Assembly: GCF_023074075.1 (NCBI RefSeq)
Contig: NZ_JADPKT010000029.1
Coordinates: 1 to 64,000 of the forward strand
Direction: 5' to 3'
Length of the DNA stretch: 64,000 nucleotides
Source of the DNA: Bradyrhizobium sp. 138
Lineage (GTDB): Bacteria; Pseudomonadota; Alphaproteobacteria; Rhizobiales; Xanthobacteraceae
Positions 32,586 through 41,429 of this stretch are shown here, piece by piece. The first letter of the stretch is position 1; every line of letters begins with the position of its first letter. Below the pieces are notes generated by a model. It did not search any database. It was given only the letters and a program-made list of their open reading frames with translations, and was not told the DNA's origin. The translations under genes and the position numbers were made by a program.

Positions 32586-33566
32586 TCAAAACATCCCGCT
32601 CGCTGCCAGCGCTTTGCAGACGTGCTGCATCTCGGCCTCGTCGGCGACCATGTCGAGCATAACAGTGGTCAGGCCCTTCGCCGCGAACGCCTTCAGCTTC
32701 GCGCCGATCTCCTCGTAGCTGCCGACGAGATAGGGGCAATCGGCCTGGAAGGTCAGGAACGGCAGCAGCCAGTAGCCATTGTCCCGAAGCTCGGCGTTCT
32801 GTCCGGCATAGAGGTGCCGCTTCCACACCGAATCGGTGTTCTCCATGGTGAACACGAGCAGCTCGCGATCATCAGAATTGTCGCGGAAACGTAGCTTCGC
32901 GGCCCGCCGTGCCTCCTCGCGTCCCTCGCGGGCAAAGATGCCGAAATTCATGCCGGGCGAGTCGAGCCCGCGATCGAGATCGGGCGGCAGCATTTGCATC
33001 TTGATGCAGCCGGTCTCCTTGGCCACGCGCTGGGCCGCCTCGGACTGGCCTGCGATCAGGAATTCCGGCATCAGCTCCGGCGGCAGGCGCGGGCGAAGTT
33101 GCAGATGGTGCGCGCGGTAGAAACGCCCCTCGAAATTCACCGGTCGCGGGCTCGAGAGCAGCTGGCGCATCAGCTCCACGAATTCGCCGAGCCTGATATA
33201 GCGGTCGGCATGCGACTGGTCGTCGCCGAGGCCCTGCAAGTCGCTGACCGCCGTCCCCGTGATCATGTTGAGATAAATCTTGCGGCCGTGGAGCTGCGCA
33301 AGGGACGAGACGAATTTCGCCGCCGTGAACGGGTGCATGTAGACCGGATTGACGGCAATCAGCGGCGACGATCGCGTCGTCGCAGCCATGATGTGCTGGG
33401 CCATCGCCCAGGGCTCGACGAACACATCGTTGCCTTCGAACAGCAGGATGCCTTCGAAGGCGTTGCCGTCGGCGAACTGCGCCACCCGCATCAGCTCGCC
33501 GACATATGTCCCGGGGTCACGGTTGCGCGAAATCGCTGGAAAGACGCGCAGCCGCCGCGGCGTCAT
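32586..33566 (-). CDS. LLM-class flavin-dependent monooxygenase of the NRPS cluster
   Basis: The 326-residue protein is a TIM-barrel luciferase-like monooxygenase resembling alkanesulfonate monooxygenase SsuD. Signs are PLIAVNPVYMHPFTAAKF, RIYLNMITGTAVSDL-type strands (GRKIYLNMITGTA), SHADRYIRLGEFVELMRQL and FLIAGQSEAAQRVAKETG. It would use FMNH2 and O2 and needs a separate flavin reductase. Its ATG overlaps the stop of the PPTase gene (ATGA), and both run with the synthetase gene, so it probably tailors the peptide or makes its building block. A plain sulfonate-scavenging role is the alternative, but no ssu transport genes are near. Confidence 0.88.
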   Translation of the reverse strand: MTPRRLRVFPAISRNRDPGTYVGELMRVAQFADGNAFEGILLFEGNDVFVEPWAMAQHIMAATTRSSPLIAVNPVYMHPFTAAKFVSSLAQLHGRKIYLNMITGTAVSDLQGLGDDQSHADRYIRLGEFVELMRQLLSSPRPVNFEGRFYRAHHLQLRPRLPPELMPEFLIAGQSEAAQRVAKETGCIKMQMLPPDLDRGLDSPGMNFGIFAREGREEARRAAKLRFRDNSDDRELLVFTMENTDSVWKRHLYAGQNAELRDNGYWLLPFLTFQADCPYLVGSYEEIGAKLKAFAAKGLTTVMLDMVADEAEMQHVCKALAASGMF

Positions 33567-34294
33567 TCAGCCGCTTCCTGGAGTGGCCAGGCATTGCGGC
33601 TGATGGGGAGGCCACCGTTCGCGCGAGAGCCGTCGGCGATCGCGAGCCGATGCGATGGCGACGGTGAGCACAGCGAGAAGCGCCAACCGTCGGGATCGTC
33701 GGCGATATCGGGCTTGAAGCTGATCTCGATCGCTTCGCGTGACACCTGCATGGCAAAAGCGTCGAGCGGCAGATTGAGCCCAAAACCCCTGGCCTTCAGA
33801 TAGGCCTCCTTGAGCGTCCAGTAGTCGAAGAAGCGTTCGATCGCGGCCGGCTCCGGCAGTCCGCGCAGCGTTTCGACCTCCTCCGGCGCAAAGAAGCGAA
33901 GCGCGGTGGACAGCGGCGCCACCCGCCGCGACACGGTTTCGACGTCGATGCCGATGGTCTCATGCCGCGACACCACGCAGGCGACGCAACCGTCGGCGTG
34001 AGACAGGCTGAAATGCAGCGCGGTCGAGGTCGTGGGCGCTGCGACAAACGGCCGCCCGTAGCGGCCGGCTCCAAAGGACCAGTCGGACGGCGCGACGTTG
34101 GAGGCGACCTGCGACAGCGCCAGGCGCAGCATGGCGTGCGCGAAAATATACTGCCGTCGATGCCGCTCGAACATGAAGCGATCGGCCCGGACCCGTTCGT
34201 CGACCGAGAGCAACCGCCGGCACGTCTCGATCGCGCCCGGCGCGTCAATGGACTCGATCAGTCCGACAAAGAGTTCAATTCTGTCGTTAGCCAT
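33563..34294 (-). CDS. 4'-phosphopantetheinyl transferase, Sfp type
   Basis: The 243-residue enzyme transfers phosphopantetheine from CoA to the conserved Ser of carrier domains. It has the two-lobed Sfp pattern: FSLSHADGCVACVV near 95-108, the Mg-binding GIDVE at 115-119 and FFDYWTLKEAYLKARGFGL around 155-174. Length equals the family norm. It almost certainly activates the two PCP domains of the synthetase encoded upstream. ATG 34294 is used because homologues begin near it, though its ribosome-binding site is weak. Confidence 0.94.
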   Translation of the reverse strand: MANDRIELFVGLIESIDAPGAIETCRRLLSVDERVRADRFMFERHRRQYIFAHAMLRLALSQVASNVAPSDWSFGAGRYGRPFVAAPTTSTALHFSLSHADGCVACVVSRHETIGIDVETVSRRVAPLSTALRFFAPEEVETLRGLPEPAAIERFFDYWTLKEAYLKARGFGLNLPLDAFAMQVSREAIEISFKPDIADDPDGWRFSLCSPSPSHRLAIADGSRANGGLPISRNAWPLQEAAE

Positions 34295-34302
34295 CAATTG
34301 GG

Positions 34303-34528
34303 CCTTTTGCGTCAGGCAGAGGGAAATTCTCCGGTCCCGACGGAAGAAACAACTGAGCAAGAATCATCCAAGCAGACCGCTTCTAGCGGTCCACCCGGGC
34401 GAATTCTTGTCGATTTGCAGGCCGGTTTTACAGGCGCAAGCTTGTGCGAGACCCCAGCTCGACACGCGAGCGGCCCATGTCCGAAAAGTGAAGCCTGAAG
34501 ATTCGTACGGCGTCCCGGCCGACGAATC
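34303..34528. other. Gene-free spacer inside the NRPS cluster
   Basis: This 226-base stretch between the PPTase gene and the 57-residue gene has no supported coding frame. It may contain a promoter for the PPTase-monooxygenase pair. Confidence 0.4.
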
Positions 34529-34702
34529 TTACGTCTTCTTCTTCTTCTTGGCTTTCTTCGCGCCGCCCAGCACCGAAAGGCTGGCATCGACGTCCTTCAG
34601 GGCGGACTGGAGCTTTTTCTTCTCGGCACCCAGCAGTTTCTGGAGGGCCTTGCGGTCCTTGTCGCTCAACGAGGTACCCTTGGTAAATTTGATGAAACCC
34701 AT
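34529..34702 (-). CDS. Small lysine-rich basic protein in the NRPS cluster
   Basis: The 57-residue protein reads MGFIKFTKGTSLSDKDRKAL at its start, has an amphipathic helix (KALQKLLGAEKKKLQSALKD) and ends in a Lys-rich tail. ATG 34702 has GGGGGAG 6 bases upstream, so translation is likely. It is not an MbtH protein: the NPE and W-rich MbtH motifs are absent. It could be nucleic-acid binding. It lies between the synthetase and PPTase genes on the same strand. Confidence 0.7.
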   Translation of the reverse strand: MGFIKFTKGTSLSDKDRKALQKLLGAEKKKLQSALKDVDASLSVLGGAKKAKKKKKT

Positions 34703-34833
34703 AACACTCCCCCGGTTGAAAATATTCGTCCAAATCAAAACTCAGGAACAATCTTGCGCGGTGGCGCCAAATAATCAAGCTGCAACTTACTCATTCACAG
34801 CTTTGGCGAGTGAACTCGTAGTGGCGCGGCCGC

Positions 34834-37800
34834 TCATGCCGCCTTGCGAGCGAGCAATCGGCCGAGCGGCAAGTTGGGTTGGGCGACGGCAGCCACCAAG
34901 AGCGCGACGAGATCCTTCATCCACGCGCCGACCATACGGCCGTCCAGCAATTCGCGCTTGTAATTGCACGAGCCGGTGATGCCTGTCGGGCGTTCCTTGA
35001 GCATCAGCGACAGCCACGTCTGGTCGATCGGCAGCACCGGCTGGCCTTCGCGTGCGATGTTGCCGATCGATTCGGTCGAAAGATCCGGCAGATCGAGCGG
35101 CTGGCGCAGCGGATTTTGCAGCGTGAAATAGACCTGGAGCAGCGAGGCAGGATCGATGCCTTCCCGCTCCAGGTGGTCGGCCAGGAGGTTGAACGGCAGC
35201 TCTTGCCGCGTATGGGCGTCGAGCACGCTCTGGCGCACCCGCGCCAAGGCTTGCGCGAACGACAGCTCGGGCGTGATTTTGGTGCGCACGATCACCGTAT
35301 TCTCGAACGGGCCGATGATTCGGTCGGTGTCCGGCTGGGCGCGATTGGCCATGGCGGTGGCGACCGCGATGTCGGTGCGGCCCGTTCGCGCCAGCAGCAG
35401 CGCCTTCAGACCGGTGAGCAGGCACATGAACAGCGTGCTGTTGTGCTGGCCGGCGAAAATCTTGAGCCGCCCGATCAGCTCACGCTCGAGGCTGACCGGA
35501 TGGTGCCCGCTGGACGCGCCCGGGGCTGATGTGCCGTCGAAGACGGGGACCGCGCCGCGCAAATTCTCGGTCCAGTCGGCCGCCTGGCGGCGGGCGGCGT
35601 CGGTGCCGCACCACCAGCGCTGCCAGCGTGCGACGTCCGAGAAGGCCGGGGGCGGCTTTGGTGGCGGCTCCGACGGATGTCCGGCCAGCGCCGCATAGCG
35701 GCGCGACACCTCCTCGAACAGCAGGCCGATCGACCAGCCGTCGACAACGGCGTGATGCAGCGTCAGCAGCAGGACATGGTCGTCGTCGTGGAGCCGCAAC
35801 AGCCGCGCGCGCAGCAGCGGCGCGCGCGTGGGGGCGATCGGGACATAGGTTTCCTGCTCGATCAGGAGATTGATCTTTCTCTGCTCCAGGGCTCTGCGCC
35901 GCTTGTTGTTGTGCGGGCGGCCGTCGCCAATCGTCTCGATGGTCAGGACCCCGCCGAGCGTGCCGGGTGCGGCGAGGTGACGGACGGGCTCCTCGCCGTT
36001 CCAGCCGAACGCGGTCCGCAGCGACTCGTGGCGGCCCACGACATCATCGATCGCCCGCGCCAGGGCGGTCGCATCGAGCGGGCCCTGGAGACGGAAGGCG
36101 AAGGGCAGGTTGAACAATGGCAAACCCGGAAGGTTCTGCTCGATCCGCAGCATCTGGTCCTGCGCAATCGAGAGCGTCGGCCCGCCGCTGTCGGCCGGCC
36201 CCGCATCGGCCAGGCCCGGCACGCTTGCGGCAGGCTTGCGCGGCGTCTCCGCGATGGCCTGGTCGACCCGCCGGGCAAGACTTTCGATCGTCGGCGCCTC
36301 GAAGATGGTCTTGATCGGCAGCGACACGCCGAGCGCCCGGGCGACACGCGCCATCGTCTGGCCTGCCAGCAGCGAATGGCCGCCGAGGTCGAAGAAATTG
36401 TCGGTGACGCCGAGGCTGTCCACCCTAAGCAGGTCGATCCAGATGTCGGACAGCACCTTTTCGGTGAAGCGCCGCGCCGGCACGGCTGCATCCGGTCCGG
36501 GCGCCTCCTGCTGCATTGGCGCCAGCAGCGCGGACCGGTCGACCTTGCCATGGGCATTGAGCGGAACGTGATCCAGGAACAGGAATGCGGACGGGATGGC
36601 GTGACCAGGCAGCCGGCTCTTCAGGAATTCGCGCAGCTCGCTGGCGCTGCTTCGGCTGTCGGGCCTTGCGACGATATGGGCGATCAGCCTGACGTCGCCG
36701 CTCGCCTCGCGGCGCGGCTCGACGATGCCGGCCCGCACGCCCGGATGATCGGCTAGCGCGTTCTCGATCTCCTTGAGCTCGATACGGTAGCCGCGGACCT
36801 TGACCTGATGGTCGGCGCGGCCGAGGCATTCGATCGAGCCGTCGGCGCGGCGGCGGGCGAGGTCGCCGGTGCGGTAAAGCCGGCTGCCTGCCCGGCGCGA
36901 GAACGGATCGGGCAGGAAGCGCTGACGGCTCTGCGCGGGATCGTTGATATAGCCGCGGCCGACACCGGCGCCGCCGATGCAGAGCTCGCCGGCCACGCCG
37001 AGCGGCTGCGGCTGCAGACTAGCATCGAGCACGTAGAGCTGGGTGTTCGGCAGCGGCGCGCCGACTGAAACGTTGCCGGTCGTGATCGCCGGCGCCTTGG
37101 TGAGGCGATGCAAGGAGACATCGTCGGAACATTCCGAGGCGCCATAGGCGTTGATCAGCGGCACTTTCGGGCAATGGGCGAACCAGGCCCGGCAGAGGTC
37201 GACCGGCAACGGCTCGCCGGTCGAGATCAGCAGCCGCAATCCGGCGAAGGCGCGCCGGACCTGTGCCTCATTCATCCGTTCGACGATGACGCGCAAAAGC
37301 GACGGGACGATCTCGAGCACCGTGATGCCTTCGCGCTCGATCTCCCGTGCCAGCAGCATCGGGTCCTGCACGATCGCGTTGTCACAGACATGCACGCGCG
37401 CGCCGACCATCGGCCCCGCCAGAAACTGCCAGACCGAGATGACAAAGCTCTGCGGCGCGGCCTGCGCGATCACGTCCCTGGCTGAGAGGCCGAGCTCGGA
37501 GATGAGCGAGGCCAGATGGTTCGACAGGCCGCGCTGCTCGATCATGACACCCTTCGGCGCGCCGGAGGAGCCGGACGTATAGATGAGATAGGCAAGGCTG
37601 GAAGCCGCGCGCCGCGGGCTGCGGGCTGGCTTGGTCGATCCCGACGCGATCGCGTCTTCGAGTTCAGCCACCGGAATGCGCTCGACCAGCGGATCGAGCA
37701 GCGCCTCGACCATGGCGGACTGGGCCCGTCCGGTCAGCAGCATGCGGGCGCAGCTCGATCCGAGAATGGTCGTGAGCCGCGCCGGTGGCTGATCGGGATC

Positions 37801-40800
37801 GAGATTGAGGAAGGCCGCGCCTGCGCGCTGCACGCCGATCATCGCGGCGAGCAGGTCGGGCCCGCGATCCGCAAGCAAGGCCACCACGCTCTCGGCACCG
37901 ATGCCATCGCGCGCCAACCAGCGCGCGATGGCCTGGCTGCGGCGGGCCAGTTCGCGATAGCTCAGGGATGTGCGCCCGTCCGACACCGCAATCGCGTTTG
38001 GCGTCTTCCTGGCTTGGCGATCAAAGCGCTCGCTCAAATTGCCGCGGGTGGAGAAACTAACCGGCACGCCGCGGCCTGCCGCCAGCAATTGTCGGCGTTC
38101 GGCCTGGTTGAGCAGCGGCAGGCGCGAGATGCGCTGCTCCGGATTGGCGATGACGGCCTTCAGCAGGGACTTGAATTGCCCCGCCATGGCCTCGATCGTC
38201 GCGGCGTCGAACAGATCGGTGGCGTATTCGAAGAAGCCGGTGAAGCGGCCGTCGGCCTCGACCAGCTCGAGCGTGATGTCGAAGCGCGCCACCTTGGGAT
38301 CGACTTCCAGCCGCCGCGTCGACAGGCCCGGGAAGCGGGCCGCCTCGATCGACGCGTTCTGGAGGATGAACATGATCCGGAACAGCGGATTGCCGTCGCT
38401 CCGCCGCGCGATCTGCAGCGCGCGCAGCACCTCCTCGATCGCAAGGTCCTGGTTGCGGTAGGCATCGAGCGTGACTTGCCGGACCCGCCGCAACATCTCG
38501 CCGAAGCTCGGGTCGCCACCAAAATCGTTGCGCAGGATCAGCGTGTTGGCGAACAGTCCGATCAGGCGCTCGCTCTCGATCTGATTGCGGTTGGCGATCA
38601 GCGAGCCCGTCGCGACGTCCTCATGCGCGGTGTGGCGGAACAATAGGCATTGGAAGGCGGCGAGCAGCGTCATGAAGGGGGTGACGCCCTGGTTCTGGCT
38701 CAGTGCGCGCAGATCGGCCGACTGTGTCCTGGAGAATTCGAGATAATGGCGGGCGCCGTGACCGCTCCAGACCTCCGGCCTCGGCCGGTCGGTCCGCAGC
38801 GGCAGCGTGGTGACGCCGTTGAGCTGGGTCTTCCAGTAATCGAGCTGGTCCTTGGCCGCCGGCGTCTGCGCCCAGCCCTGCTGCCAGAGCGCAAAGTCGC
38901 GATATTGGAAAGTGGGCGAAGGCTGTGCCCCCACGTTTTTCCCATGTGCGGCGGCGTAATGGGCGGCGAGCTCCTCCCAGAACAGGCGTTGCGACCAGCC
39001 GTCGGTGACGAGGTGATGGACGTTGACCACCAGCGCATGGCTGGTCTCGTCGAATGACAGCAGCGTGACCTTCAGCAGCGGCTCACGCGCCAGGTCGAAC
39101 GGATATTGCGCGAGCTTGAGCGCCTCGCGCCTGATCATTGCGGCCCGCTCGTCCGCAGCACAGGGCTTCAGCTTGACCCGCTCGAACAGCGGCGGCGATT
39201 GCAGCACGAGTTGCACCGGCTCGCCCTGACGCTCGACGATGACCGAGCGCAGCGCCTCGTGGCGCGCGCAGATCGCGGCAAGACCGGCCTGAAGCGCGGC
39301 GACGTCGATCAGGCCTTTGAGCACTGCGACTTCGACGACATTGTAATTGTAGCGGGTCGGATCGAGCCGCGAGAGCACGTACATCCGCTGCTGCTGGAAC
39401 GAGAGCGGCGCCTCTGCCTCCGCCGCTCGCCGCCAGGCCGGCAGTGTCGCCTCCCGGCGGCTCGCAGCGCTCTCGAGCCGCGCCGCAAGCGCGGCAACGG
39501 TGGCGCAATCGAAAATGTCCTCGAACGAGAAGTCGACGTTGAAGCGTTCGCGCAGGCGCGAGCGCATCTGCGTCACCGCGAGCGAATCCGCGCCGAGCGC
39601 GAAGACGTCTTGATCGACGCCGACCTGCGGCAGCTCCAAGAGACCGGCCCAGATCGCGGCGAGCTGCGTCTCCAGCGCGTTGCGCGGCAGCCGCGCTTCG
39701 TCGCTATCCTCGGCCTTGACGATCAGCTCGGCCAGCGCGTTGCGCTTGACCTTGCCGCTGCCGCCCTTCGGCAGGGCTGCCACGCTGCGGATCAGGCTCG
39801 GCACCTTGTAGGCTGCCAGCCGCTTTCGCGCGAACTGGCGCAACTGGTCCGAACTCGCCTCGGCATCCGGCCGCAGCACCACGACGGCAGCAACGTTCTC
39901 GCCGAGCTTCTCGTGCGGGACGGCGAACACGCCGGCCTCCAGCACCGCCGGATGGCTGAGCAGGACCTCTTCCACTTCGATAGGTGAGATCTTCTGCCCG
40001 CCGCGGTTGATGACGTCCTTGATGCGCCCGACGATGAAAAGATAGCCGTCGCTATCGAGATAGCCGAGGTCGCCGGTCCGGAACCAGCCGTCGCGGAACG
40101 CGGCCTCTGTCGCCGCCTCGTCATTACAATAGCCGCGGGTCATGTTCGGTCCGCGCAGCATGATCTCACCATGCGCGCCGCTCGCAAGCGCGCGGCCGGT
40201 CTCGTCCATGATCGCGATCTCCGGGCCGGCGGCGCGGCCGACCGATCCGATCTTGCGCAGCTCGAACGGATTGGCCGCGATCTGCGAGGCCGCTTCGGTC
40301 ATGCCATAGGTTTCGAGCACGGGAACGCCGAAAATCGCCTCCAGCCCGTGGAGGATCGTCGGCGCGAGCGAGGCCGAGGCCGAGCGAATCACGCGCAGCG
40401 ACGACGACCGGGCGCGGTCCGGGTCGGATTCCGCCGCCGTCAGCAGCGCGCGATGAATGGTCGGTACGGCCGTGTACCAGGTCGGCTGCAGCTCCCGCAT
40501 CCAGCCGAAGAAAGACGCTGCATCGAAGCCGTCGGTGCAGATCACGCTGGAGCCGGCGGCCAGCGCCGTCAGCAGGCCGGAGATCAAGCCATGGGCGTGA
40601 AACAGCGGCAGCACGTTGAGCAGACGATCATGCGATGTGAGCGACAGCACGCGGCCGGCGTTGGTGGCGGACAGGCACACATTGCGATGCGTCAGCGGCA
40701 CCATTTTCGGCCGCGCCGCCGTGCCCGACGTCAACAGGATGAACGCATCGTCGTCGCCGCGCGAGGTGCTGCCGGTAGCTGCCGGCCCGATCGTCGGACC

Positions 40801-41286
40801 GATGAATTTGCAGCCGCCGAGATTGTCTTGCGGCCCCGGAACGAAATCGATCACCGCGAGATCGAGTGCCTTGGCGGCCTCGCGGCTCGACGAGTTCATA
40901 TCGGCCCGCGTCACGAGCGCCGTCAGCTTCAATTCGCTGAAATAGCGATGCAGCTCGTCAGTCGTCAGATCGGGATTGACGGGAACGCAGGCGCAGCTCG
41001 ATGCGACCGCGATCAGCGCCAGCGCGCTGTCGGCGCCGCGCGGCAGCGCAACGGCGATCCGGTCGGCAGGGGTCATGCCGAGCCGGCGCAGCGTACGGAC
41101 AAGATCCTGCGTCACCTCGCCAAGCGCGCCGTAGTTGAGGATCGGCCGACCCGGGGCGAGCAGGGCGGGCGCCATCGGCGTCTTGCGGGCGTAGAAATCG
41201 AGAAGGCCGCCGATATCGGCGAATATCTTCGTTTCGGCCGCCGTGCCGCCTGATTCCTCCGGGGCCGGGAGTATGACGTCCGACAA
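34834..41286 (-). CDS. Nonribosomal peptide synthetase, A-PCP-C-A-PCP-C, no thioesterase
   Basis: The 2150-residue synthetase has these domains in rough residue positions. A1 spans 25-535, with FILLTSGTAARPKMVPLTH at 182-200 and YGMTEAASQ. PCP1 lies near 545-620 (LGADSLAV). C1 is 628-1070, with HHLVTDGWS. A2 is 1085-1600, with IYTSGSSGAPKGVM and NAYGASECSDD. PCP2 lies near 1625-1700 (LGGHSLLAG). The terminal C2 is 1710-2140, with HHAVVDGWS. A1 looks like an acyl-CoA/oxalyl-CoA synthetase rather than an amino-acid domain. A2 lacks the usual Asp that holds the alpha-amino group. No thioesterase or reductase follows, so release may use the terminal C domain. The start is a TTG with AAGGGA upstream. 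Confidence 0.95.
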   Translation of the reverse strand: MSDVILPAPEESGGTAAETKIFADIGGLLDFYARKTPMAPALLAPGRPILNYGALGEVTQDLVRTLRRLGMTPADRIAVALPRGADSALALIAVASSCACVPVNPDLTTDELHRYFSELKLTALVTRADMNSSSREAAKALDLAVIDFVPGPQDNLGGCKFIGPTIGPAATGSTSRGDDDAFILLTSGTAARPKMVPLTHRNVCLSATNAGRVLSLTSHDRLLNVLPLFHAHGLISGLLTALAAGSSVICTDGFDAASFFGWMRELQPTWYTAVPTIHRALLTAAESDPDRARSSSLRVIRSASASLAPTILHGLEAIFGVPVLETYGMTEAASQIAANPFELRKIGSVGRAAGPEIAIMDETGRALASGAHGEIMLRGPNMTRGYCNDEAATEAAFRDGWFRTGDLGYLDSDGYLFIVGRIKDVINRGGQKISPIEVEEVLLSHPAVLEAGVFAVPHEKLGENVAAVVVLRPDAEASSDQLRQFARKRLAAYKVPSLIRSVAALPKGGSGKVKRNALAELIVKAEDSDEARLPRNALETQLAAIWAGLLELPQVGVDQDVFALGADSLAVTQMRSRLRERFNVDFSFEDIFDCATVAALAARLESAASRREATLPAWRRAAEAEAPLSFQQQRMYVLSRLDPTRYNYNVVEVAVLKGLIDVAALQAGLAAICARHEALRSVIVERQGEPVQLVLQSPPLFERVKLKPCAADERAAMIRREALKLAQYPFDLAREPLLKVTLLSFDETSHALVVNVHHLVTDGWSQRLFWEELAAHYAAAHGKNVGAQPSPTFQYRDFALWQQGWAQTPAAKDQLDYWKTQLNGVTTLPLRTDRPRPEVWSGHGARHYLEFSRTQSADLRALSQNQGVTPFMTLLAAFQCLLFRHTAHEDVATGSLIANRNQIESERLIGLFANTLILRNDFGGDPSFGEMLRRVRQVTLDAYRNQDLAIEEVLRALQIARRSDGNPLFRIMFILQNASIEAARFPGLSTRRLEVDPKVARFDITLELVEADGRFTGFFEYATDLFDAATIEAMAGQFKSLLKAVIANPEQRISRLPLLNQAERRQLLAAGRGVPVSFSTRGNLSERFDRQARKTPNAIAVSDGRTSLSYRELARRSQAIARWLARDGIGAESVVALLADRGPDLLAAMIGVQRAGAAFLNLDPDQPPARLTTILGSSCARMLLTGRAQSAMVEALLDPLVERIPVAELEDAIASGSTKPARSPRRAASSLAYLIYTSGSSGAPKGVMIEQRGLSNHLASLISELGLSARDVIAQAAPQSFVISVWQFLAGPMVGARVHVCDNAIVQDPMLLAREIEREGITVLEIVPSLLRVIVERMNEAQVRRAFAGLRLLISTGEPLPVDLCRAWFAHCPKVPLINAYGASECSDDVSLHRLTKAPAITTGNVSVGAPLPNTQLYVLDASLQPQPLGVAGELCIGGAGVGRGYINDPAQSRQRFLPDPFSRRAGSRLYRTGDLARRRADGSIECLGRADHQVKVRGYRIELKEIENALADHPGVRAGIVEPRREASGDVRLIAHIVARPDSRSSASELREFLKSRLPGHAIPSAFLFLDHVPLNAHGKVDRSALLAPMQQEAPGPDAAVPARRFTEKVLSDIWIDLLRVDSLGVTDNFFDLGGHSLLAGQTMARVARALGVSLPIKTIFEAPTIESLARRVDQAIAETPRKPAASVPGLADAGPADSGGPTLSIAQDQMLRIEQNLPGLPLFNLPFAFRLQGPLDATALARAIDDVVGRHESLRTAFGWNGEEPVRHLAAPGTLGGVLTIETIGDGRPHNNKRRRALEQRKINLLIEQETYVPIAPTRAPLLRARLLRLHDDDHVLLLTLHHAVVDGWSIGLLFEEVSRRYAALAGHPSEPPPKPPPAFSDVARWQRWWCGTDAARRQAADWTENLRGAVPVFDGTSAPGASSGHHPVSLERELIGRLKIFAGQHNSTLFMCLLTGLKALLLARTGRTDIAVATAMANRAQPDTDRIIGPFENTVIVRTKITPELSFAQALARVRQSVLDAHTRQELPFNLLADHLEREGIDPASLLQVYFTLQNPLRQPLDLPDLSTESIGNIAREGQPVLPIDQTWLSLMLKERPTGITGSCNYKRELLDGRMVGAWMKDLVALLVAAVAQPNLPLGRLLARKAA

Positions 41287-41429
41287 TTCCGTTCCCTTTT
41301 GATGCGATTGAGCTATTCTTCCAAGAAGTTGGGGAACGCGTCCAGTCTGAGGTGAAGTTTTGGGCCCAAAATCTGTGGTTGAGGGGCCCCGCAGCCCTTC
41401 GACGGAATTAGGGTCGGGCAGAAATCACC
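41287..41429. promoter_or_regulatory. Divergent promoter region, NRPS cluster versus cyclase gene
   Basis: This 143-base gap separates the divergent synthetase and SAM-cyclase-ATPase genes and should carry both promoters. It contains a GC-rich segment GGGGCCCC (41386-41393) but no clear operator pair. Confidence 0.45.

Noticed and set aside
34529..34702. MbtH-like helper protein
   Set aside because: Length and position fit, but the conserved MbtH residues are absent.
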